Below, one piece after another: positions 8,601-17,600 of a DNA stretch of 64,000 nt (positions within the stretch are counted from its first letter, which is position 1; each line of letters opens with the position of its first letter). The DNA lies in contig JAUIEC010000005.1 in assembly GCA_030428945.1 (NCBI GenBank), positions 124,001 through 188,000 on the forward strand, given 5' to 3'. The notes under the pieces are model-generated. The model saw only the letters and a list, made by a program, of their open reading frames with translations, was not told the origin of the DNA and ran no database searches. This DNA comes from Phycisphaerae bacterium. GTDB taxonomy: Bacteria; Planctomycetota; Phycisphaerae; UBA1845; Fen-1342. The translations under genes were made by a program, and so were the position numbers.

Positions 8601-11600
8601 CGCGGCTGCGGCGGCATGCTGTTGTTGCTGCGGGTGTTTTCCTGCGGCCGGGTCAGGACCTTTTCCTTGCCCTCGTCGAAGAGGGTCTGGAGGGTCTCGG
8701 CGACGCGTTCGGCGGCCGCGTACTGCAGCGGCATCGTCTTGATCTCGATGTCGTGTCCGTCGGGCAGTTGGTCGAACAGCCCGACGATCGCCTTGAGGGC
8801 CTCGTTGTTCTTCGGGCTGGACAGGATGATCAGCGAGTTCTTGGCCGGCTCCGGGATGATCTCGATCGGCTTGTCGAGTTCGAGCGGCGGCAGTTCCTGG
8901 CCCTGGGCGGTGGTCAGCCGCAACTGGCGGATCAGTCGCGCGGTGCCCCCCTGCCCGCCGGCCGCCTCGAGCGCGATCAACTGCGTCAGCGTCTCGGCCA
9001 GTTCGTTCGCGGCGGCGTTGCGCAGGTCCATGACCAGGACCCGCGAGGTGGTGAAGTCGTTGCCCTCGTCGACTTCCTGGTCGATGGCCTCGATCATCTT
9101 CTCGATTTCTTCGAGGTCGGTCGGCGTGCCGATCGCCAGCAGGCTGTTGCTGGGCGCGATCGCTTCGAGCGAAGACTGCTGGTCGGCGGGCACTTCACGC
9201 TGGGCGTTCAGCTTCTGCACGACCGGGTCGAGCAGTTCCTTGGCCTGCTGCGCGCGGATGTTCTTCAACTGGAACGAGCGGAAATCGGTGCCGCCGTCCT
9301 CGGTCTGCGCGTCGATCGTCTGGACGATCTGGCGGATCATCTCCATGTTCTGCTCGCTGGCCGTGACGAACAGGGCGTTGCTGCGGTTCTCGGCGATGAC
9401 GCTGAAGCGGTCGGCCCGCCCGGGAGAATCGGTCCGCGAACTGATGAAGGCCTGGATGGTCTGCTCGACGATCGGCTGAATCGCGGCCGCCTTGGCGTTC
9501 TCGAGCGTGAAGATCTCGATGATGCCTTCCGGCGCGGTGGCTTCCATCAGCATCAGCATCTGTTCGATGAACTCGATGTCGCGCTCGTCACCGGTGATCA
9601 CGATCCGCTGGCTGTCGAGCGGCGTCGCGTAGACGTCGCTGCGAAGCTGGCCGGAAACGCTGTCGAGCATCCCGGCCGGGTCGCCCTGCGGCACGACGAC
9701 CGGCTGGCGGTCGGGCTGCGGTCGCTCGGCGGGCTGAGCCGGCTGTTCGGCCGGCTGATCGTTCTCCTGCAGTGCGCTGGCGAGGATCGCCCGTTGCAGG
9801 GCGGGCACCAGGCGCGTGCTGGTGACGGTGAAGATGCCGCCGGCCGGGCGGGACTCGCGATCCCAGTTCCTGTGCAGTTCCCACTGCAGCGAGCCGCCGG
9901 GGCGACGTCCGCGCGTGCCGCGGGTGCGGTTGGTCGGCGGGCGGCCGCCGGTGTTGCCGGACGGTCGGATGGTCCGCGAACTGCCGGGGCGGAAGGTGCT
10001 CGGGGTCGAACTGCCGCCGGTGCGGCGGATGGTGCCGGTCCCGCCGGCGGTGTTGCTGCGCTGCTGCTGCAGGCGTTCGATGATCTCGCGGGCCTCGTCG
10101 CTGGTCAGGCGCTGCAACTGGACGACACGGGTGACCATCTCGTCACCGCCACGGACATCCTGAAGCTGCGAGACGAGATTGTTGACCACGTCGTACTGGG
10201 CTTTCGAGCCGTAGACCGTCAGCGCGTTCGAGTACGTGTTGGCCCCGATCGTCAGCAGGTTCGGAACGCGGTTCTCGCGCTCGGCCGCCCGCATCTCGCC
10301 CTCGTTCAGGATCTGCGAGACCTCGGCCGCGATCTGCTGGGCGTCCATCCCGAGCGGCAGGCGGACGAGCCGGACGGTGGCCTCGTTTTCCTCGCTGGGC
10401 GGAACGTCATACTCGGCGATCGCGAGTTGCACGAACTGGAAGGTCTGTTCCGAACCGACCACGATCAGGCTGTTCGTGCGCGAATCGGGGATCGTCGTGA
10501 ACGGGTCGAAATCCAGTTCCCCGCCCTGCCCGCCGCGCAGCGCCATCTGCGCGTATTCCATGATCGCCCCGTCGAGCGACGACTTGATCGCCAGCGCGTC
10601 GGCGTAGACCAGCGGGAACTTGCGGATCTTCAGCAGTTCCGGCGGCTGATCCAGCGTCCGCGTCGTCTGCTCGATCTGCTCGAACAGCGGCTGCGGAGCG
10701 CGAACCAGCAGCTTGCTGGAACTGTCGTCGCCGTAGATCAGCAGCCGCCCGGGCGTGCTCGACACCGAGCGCGTTCCGCGGCGTCCGCCTCCGGCCGTCG
10801 GGGTCGCCCCGCCGTAGATCGCCAGCAGCGACTCGGCCACCTTGGTCGCCTTGGCGAACTTGATGTCGAGTTCGCGGATCTCGCTGGAGGCCTGCACGTC
10901 CAGTTCGCGGACCTTGGCGAAGACCAGTTCGCGCTTCTCGGCCGGTCCGTAGACGAGAATCGTGTTGGTGCTCGGCTCGGCGCTGAGCCGCATCTCGTTG
11001 ACGCCGCCACCACCACCGCGGTTGCCGCGCTGTCCGCCGCCGCCGATCAGGAAGATCTGGCTGACGGCCGTGGCGATGCTCGATGCGTCGCCGTACTGGC
11101 AGACGTACATTTCGGCTTCGGCCAGGGCCCCTTCGACGTCGAGCAGCGCGATCTGCCGCTCGACCAGTTCGACGTCCTTCTGCCGGGCGGTGTAGATCAG
11201 CACGTTGCGGCGGGCATCGGCCGCGACGGTCACGGTCCCGAGCTGGGCGGGCGAACCGGCCCCGCGGCGGCCACCGCCACCACCGCCGCTGGCCGCGGCG
11301 GCGAAGATTTCCTGGAGCAGCGGCAGAACGTCGTCGACCTTCGCGGCTTCGAGCGGGTACTCGCGAATGACGACGATCTCGTAGCCGCTGAGCGATTCGA
11401 GTTCGTTGATCATGTCCTCGATGATCGGCAGCACCTCGGGCGGTGACGAGACCAGCAGCGCGTTGGTCACCGCGTTCGGCACGATCTCGACCGTGTCGAC
11501 CTTGGCGCCTTCGCCGCCGCCGACCGAGACCTGGGTCTGTTCGAGCAGTTCGAGGATCTGCTGCTGGGCGTTGCCGCGGGCGGCCGGGGCACGCTGCCCC

Positions 11601-14600
11601 TGGCGACCGGCGGCCTTGCCGATGCCGAGCACGGACTTGATGTTTTCGGCGGCCTCGGTCGCGTCGATGCTGCGAAGCTGATAGACGCGGATTTCGACTT
11701 CGCCGGGCGGAATGTCGAGTTCGACCAGCAGTTCGCGGATCTCGGGCAGGCGGGCCTCGTCGCACTTGACGATCAGGTAGTTGTTGCCGACGTCGGTCGC
11801 GATGCGCAGTCGGGTCGGCGTCTTGCCGTCGCTGCCGCCGGCCCGCTGGGCCCCGATCATGCTCTGCAACTGCGCGGCGAGGTCATTGCCGCCGCCCTGG
11901 CCGCGGCCGCCGGACTTGTCGTCGCCCTCCTGCCCGCGGCGGCCCTGCTGCTGCTGCTGCTGGTTGGGCTGCTGCCGCTGCGGGGCCCGGACGACCTGGC
12001 GGGGTTCGTTGAACATCAGGTCAAGGATGCGGGCGGCCTGGGTGACGTCGCCGTAGGTGAACTGGAAGATGCGGATGACTTCGCCGGCCCCGAGGTCGCT
12101 CTCGATGATGTCGATGCTGCTCTCGATCTCCTCGACGTCTTCCTTCGGACCGCTGATCAGGATGCGGCCGTCGTCGAAGACCTTGATGCCGACCTGCTCC
12201 TTCTGCGGTTCGCCGAGTTCGACCGCGTCCTGGCCGCCGGCCCCGACGTTGATCGCGTAGGTCTCGCGGAGCAGCGCATCGACCCGCTCGCGGATGGTCG
12301 GGTCGCTGTAGGAGGCCAGCGCGACGTTCGGACCACGGCGCTCACCGAGGCCGATCTCCTCGCCGTCCTCCCTGCCGTTGTTGCGCTTGCGCTTTTCTTC
12401 CTGACGCTTGCGGAACGATTCGGGCAGGTCGCCTTCCTTGCGGAGCGTTTCGACCATCGTGCTGGGGGCGGCTTCCTCGCCGGCCTCGGTGTACTCGACC
12501 CGCAGTTCGGGGTGCATCAGCATCAGGGCCCGGATGGTCTTGGCGGGATCGCCGGCCAGGCGGGTTTCCTTGAGCTTGCGTTCGACCTTCGCGCGGGCTT
12601 CGAACATGCGGATGTTCTTGAGGATGTCGTCGAACTCGCCGGGACGGCAGACGACCTTGATGTAGTCGCCGAACAGGTCGGCCTCGATGGTCGGGCCGCG
12701 ATCGAGCGGGTAGAGGTCCTGCACGTCCCAGGCGATGTCGAACGGATCGCCGCGGTAGATGTCGACGAAGTGGATCTCCTTGGCCGGTCCTTCGTCCTCG
12801 GCCGGTTCGACGTCGAGGGCCGCGATGTAGGTTTCGACCTGCCGCATGCGGCGGCGGTTGGCGGTCACCCGCACCTTGTCGTAGTACTCGTCGACCGTCA
12901 CGGTGACGTTGTCGAGCGGGTTGTTGGTCGGCGGGAAGAGGGCCGCGAGCGTGTCCTGCACGTCGTAGGGGCTGACGTAGCGGACCTGGAACTGCTTGAG
13001 TTCGGGCACGTTCGCGCTGTTGGTCTCGAGCGACGTGATCTGCTGCTGCAGGTCGGCGATGTCGGCCGGCAGCCCGCGCAGGATCACCGAGTTGCTGCTG
13101 TCGTCGGCCACCACGGCCACCCTGGCCGTCTCGCCGCGGGCGAGGCCCTGCCGCTGCAGGTCGCTGACGGCCCGGGCGACGTCGCCGGCGCGGGCCTGTT
13201 CGAGGCGAACGATCTCGACGACCTCGCCGGTGTCCCGGTCGCTGTCGATCATCTTGAGCAGTTCGCCGACCATGTCCTGGTACTCGTCGGGCGCGAAGAC
13301 GACCAACTGGTTGGCGCCGGCCTGCATGACCGCGGTCTGGATCGTCTGGGCCCGGGCGCCTTCCTGCTCGGCCACCTTGGCCTTCAGCATCTGCTCGACG
13401 TTGCGGGCGATCTGGTCGGCCCGCACGTTGGTCAGCGTGTAGGGTCGCGCCTCGCTGACCGGCATCTCCTTGGTCTCGATGCCGGCGATCAGCGACTCGA
13501 TCAGGGGCAGCTTGTCGGCCGGGGCGATCACCACCAGCGTGTTCGTCTTCGGCTCAGCGAAGGCGGCCGGCTTCATCTGGCCCTTCTTGGTGTTGCCGCC
13601 CATGCTCTGCAGGAACATGCTGACCTGCCAGCTGACCTGCTGGGCGTCGAGCCGCTTCAGGTCGTAGGTCTTGATCTGCAGGTCGTCGTCGTCGCTTCCG
13701 TCGACGTCGATCCTGGCAACCAGGTCGCGAATGTCCTGCAGCTTGGAACTCGGCGCCCGGACCACCAGCGTGTTGTTGCTGATCGTGACCGAGACCTGCT
13801 CGGCCGGCGAACCGCCGCGGCGGGTGCGGAAGATCTCGTTGACCGTGTTGCGGACTTCCCACGGGTCGGCGTACTTGATGTCGATCGTCGCGACGGTGCC
13901 GGCCGCCTCGCGGCTGACGACGCTCTCGATCAGTTCGTCGATCATCGGGATCTGCCGCTTGGAGGCGATCACGACGAGCGTGTTGGTCAGCGGTTCGGGA
14001 AAGGCCTCCGGCTGCATCGTGCCGCGCTTCTGCACGCCGGCGCTGCGCTTCAGGAAGTTGTTGATCCGGCCGGCAAGCTGGTTCGCGTCGATCTGCTGCA
14101 GGTCGTAGGTCTTGATCTGGAAGTCGTCCTGGCCCTGGTTGTCGATGCTGGCGATCAGGGCCTTGACCTCTTCGAGCTTCGAGCCCGGCGCCTTGACCAC
14201 CAGCGTGTTGTTGCTGACCGTCACGTAGACGTCTTCGCTGGCCGCCCCGCCCTGTCGCCGCGAGCGCCCGAAGATGTCGTTGATCATGTTCCGCGTTTCC
14301 CACGGATCGGCGTAGTTCAGGTCGATCGTGACGATCTCGGACGAAGCACCCTCGGCGTTCTGCTCCAGTTCGCGGACCCACTCGGCGATCCCGTCGAACT
14401 CCTCCTGGCTGCCGCCGACGATGATCGAGTTGGTCAGCGGCTCGGCGCTCAGCGTGATCGTCTTGGCCCGGATCTTCTCGCGGAAGATCGTGTTCAGCAC
14501 GCCGACCAGCGCTCGCGCGTCGGCCTTCTCGAGCGCCAGCGTGTGCAACTGCGACTCGGCCGTCGGGGCCTGGTCGAGCTGCTTGATCAGTTCCTCGGCC

Positions 14601-17600
14601 ATCTCGACCGCGAACTTCGGCGCGTTGATGATCACCTGGTTCAGCCGCTGATCGGCGACGATCCCGATCTGCTGCGCGACGCCGCGGCCGCGCTGCCGCT
14701 CGATCTGTCGCACCAGCACGTTGTTCAACTGGGTCGCGACGTAGCCGGCCTCGGCCTCCTCGAGCTGGATGAACCGCTGCTCGGCGGAAAGGTCCAGCGA
14801 CTGTTCGGTGAACTTGGAGACGAGCTCCTCGACCTTGCCGCGGATGTCCTTCGGCGCGCTCAGGATCAGCGTGTTGGTCACCTGGTCGCCCGACGCCGTC
14901 GCCCGCAGGCGGTCCGGACGGTTGCGCGTCAGGTTGTCGAGGGCCGGCTTCAACTGGTTGGCGATGTTGCGGATGTCGACCCCGGCCAGCGGCGTCGTCC
15001 AGACCTCGATCGGCGACTCGGGCTGCTTCTGTCCTTCCAGGTCGTAGTTCTTCAGCAGTTCGCCACCGGCGCGGACGGCCGTCTGCGGACCGTTGATCAT
15101 CACCCGGTTCGTGCGGGCGTCGCCGGTCACCTTGATCTGCCGGGCGACCGCGGTACCGAGCGACTGGCCCATCTGGGCGACAAGCTGGCTCTGCAGCCAG
15201 CGGGCCGCCTCGTCGGCATTGGCGTGGGCCAGGTCGAAGAACTCGACGCCCCACTGCAGTTCCTGGCCGATGCTCTGGAACTCGTTGATCAGGTTCTGGG
15301 CCTCTTCCAGCACATCGGCCGAACAGGTCACCAGGATCGTCTCGGTCGTCTGGTCATCGAGGAAGACCGCCACCGCCCCCTGCTGGCGGACACGGTCGCG
15401 GAAGGCGGCCGTCAGCTTCTGCGAGATCGAACGGACCGGCGCGCCGGGCAGCTTGATCAGCTTGGTGGTGATGCCCTTGTCGCTGCGCTGGTCGAGTTCC
15501 TCGATCACCGCCCCGATCTCGGCCTGCTTCATGGCCGGGGCATCGACGACGACCTGCGTGCCGACCGCCGCGACCTTGACCTGCGTGCCGACCGCGGCGC
15601 GGCCGCGGCCGCGCGAGCTGGCGGCCCCGAAGAGCTGCGAGACGAGCGTGGCGACTTCGCGCGAGGCGGCGTTCTTCAGCGAGTAGAACTTCCGCTCGGG
15701 CTGCTGCTGGGCGACGGCCTGTTCCATCTCGGACGCGAAGCGCTTGATGCGGTCGAGGGTGATGTCGTCGGCCCGGACGATCAGCGAGTTGGTCACGGGT
15801 TCGGGGGTGATGCTGGCCTCGGATCCGCTGGCCGGCCGGGCGCCGCGGCGTCCGGTCGGACGGGTGCCGGTCGGCAGCAGGCTCTCGGCGAGTTCGGCGA
15901 CCTGGGCGGCGTCGGCGTACTCGAGCGGCAGGATCACGAGGGGGTTTTCCTTCGGCACGACGTCCAGTTGCGGCAGCAGCGCCTCGATCTCGTCGATCGC
16001 GGGCTGGACGCCATGCACGATGATCTGGTCATCGGGCAGGGCCTGGATCAGGACGGCCGAGCGGCCGAGGACCGGGTGGCTGTACTGGCGGTAGAGCTGG
16101 TTGAGGACTTCGACCACGGCGGCGGGGCTGGCGTTCTCGAGCTGGAAGAAGGCGTCGCGGGGCTGGTTGCTCAGGGCGCTTTCGTCCCAGATGCGGATGG
16201 TGTCCTCGACCTTCTCCCACTGCGCATCCGAGCAGATCACGATCAGGATGCCGGCCTCGTCGAGCGGGATCAGTTCGGGCGTCGCGTTCGCACGGGCCCG
16301 ACCGCCGCGGCGCACGGGGCCGCGGGCCGGCGCGGCGCCGCCACTCAGCAGCGGCGAGACCATCTGGGCGACGCGGCTCGGCGTCAGGTTGACCAGTTGG
16401 ATCACGTGCTGGGTCTCGGCGACCAGTTCGTTGTCGAGCTTGGCGATGATCTCCTCGGCCTTGCCCATCTCCTCGGGCTCGCCCGAAACGTGCAGGGCGT
16501 TCAGGACCGGGTCGGCGATGATCGTCAGGCCGCTGCGGCTGGTCGTGCTGCGGCCGCGGATGGTCGTGGTGGTCGAGGTTCCGCGGACGAACTGTTCGAC
16601 CAGCGGCTGGATCTGGTCGGCGTCGGCGTAGTCGAGGTAGAAGGTCTTGAAGTTGACCGGCACGGGAAGGTCGATCTTGGCGAGCATCTCGTTGACGCGT
16701 TCGAGGCCGTCCTTGTTGGCATAGACGATCAGCTTGTTGGTGCGTTCGTCGGCGACCAGTCGGACGGTCTTCTTGGCCCGTTCGTAGAGGTCCTCGACGA
16801 TGATCTGCTCGGGCGCGGCCTGGTTGTTCTGGGCGGTGTTGGTCCGCGTCGGCGTGCGGGTCCGCGAGGTGGTCCGCGAGGTCGTGCGGGTCGGCGTCCG
16901 CTGCTGGGTGCCCTGCTCCTGCTGGAAGATCTGGTTGAGCAGGTTGGCGATGTCGACGGCGCTGCCGTGCTTGACCTCGATCACGTGCGTGTCGAATTCG
17001 AAACCGGGGTCCTGGTCGATCAGGGCGATGAAGTCCTCGATCTCGGTCAGCTTGGCGGTCGAGGCCTTGACGATCAGGGTCTTGGTCCGCTCGTCCGGGA
17101 TCATCTTGATGTTGTTGTCGCTGCCGCCGGTGGTTTCCCACTTGCGGGTCTGGCGGTTGTAGGTCCGCTGCGCGGCGGTGATGTCGAAGTAGTCCTGCAG
17201 CATCCGCTCGATCTCGCGGACGTTGGTCTTGATCTTGATGAAGCGCGTCTCGCGCGGGTCGAACTCCTCGGTCTCGTAGACCTTGTACAGATCGAGGAAG
17301 CGGCGGACGTCGCGGGCCAGGCCGGTGATGTGGATCTGGTTGGTGTCGCCCAGCACGACCGGCAGCGCGTGGTCCGGCATCGCCGGGGCGATCATGTCGC
17401 GGATCGTCTCGGCCGGGCGGCCCTTGATCCGGATCAGGACCGAGGCGAACTCCATGTCGCGCAGGTTGGCGGCCTCGAAAGCCTCGAGGTTCGGATAGAA
17501 GGCCTGCTCGACCGGCAGGTACTTGCCGAGTTCGTTCAGCGGCAGCGCGTAGACGTAGTTCTCGGTCTCGGCCAGGAAGTAGCCCTGCTGGACCAGCAGG

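Noticed and set aside
5270-11446. Open frame of 2058 codons antisense to the secretin
   Set aside because: High-GC coding DNA leaves few stops on the opposite strand. The predicted protein is rich in Asp/Val/Gly/Arg with no recognisable domain, and the secretin domain sequence on the other strand is unambiguous.
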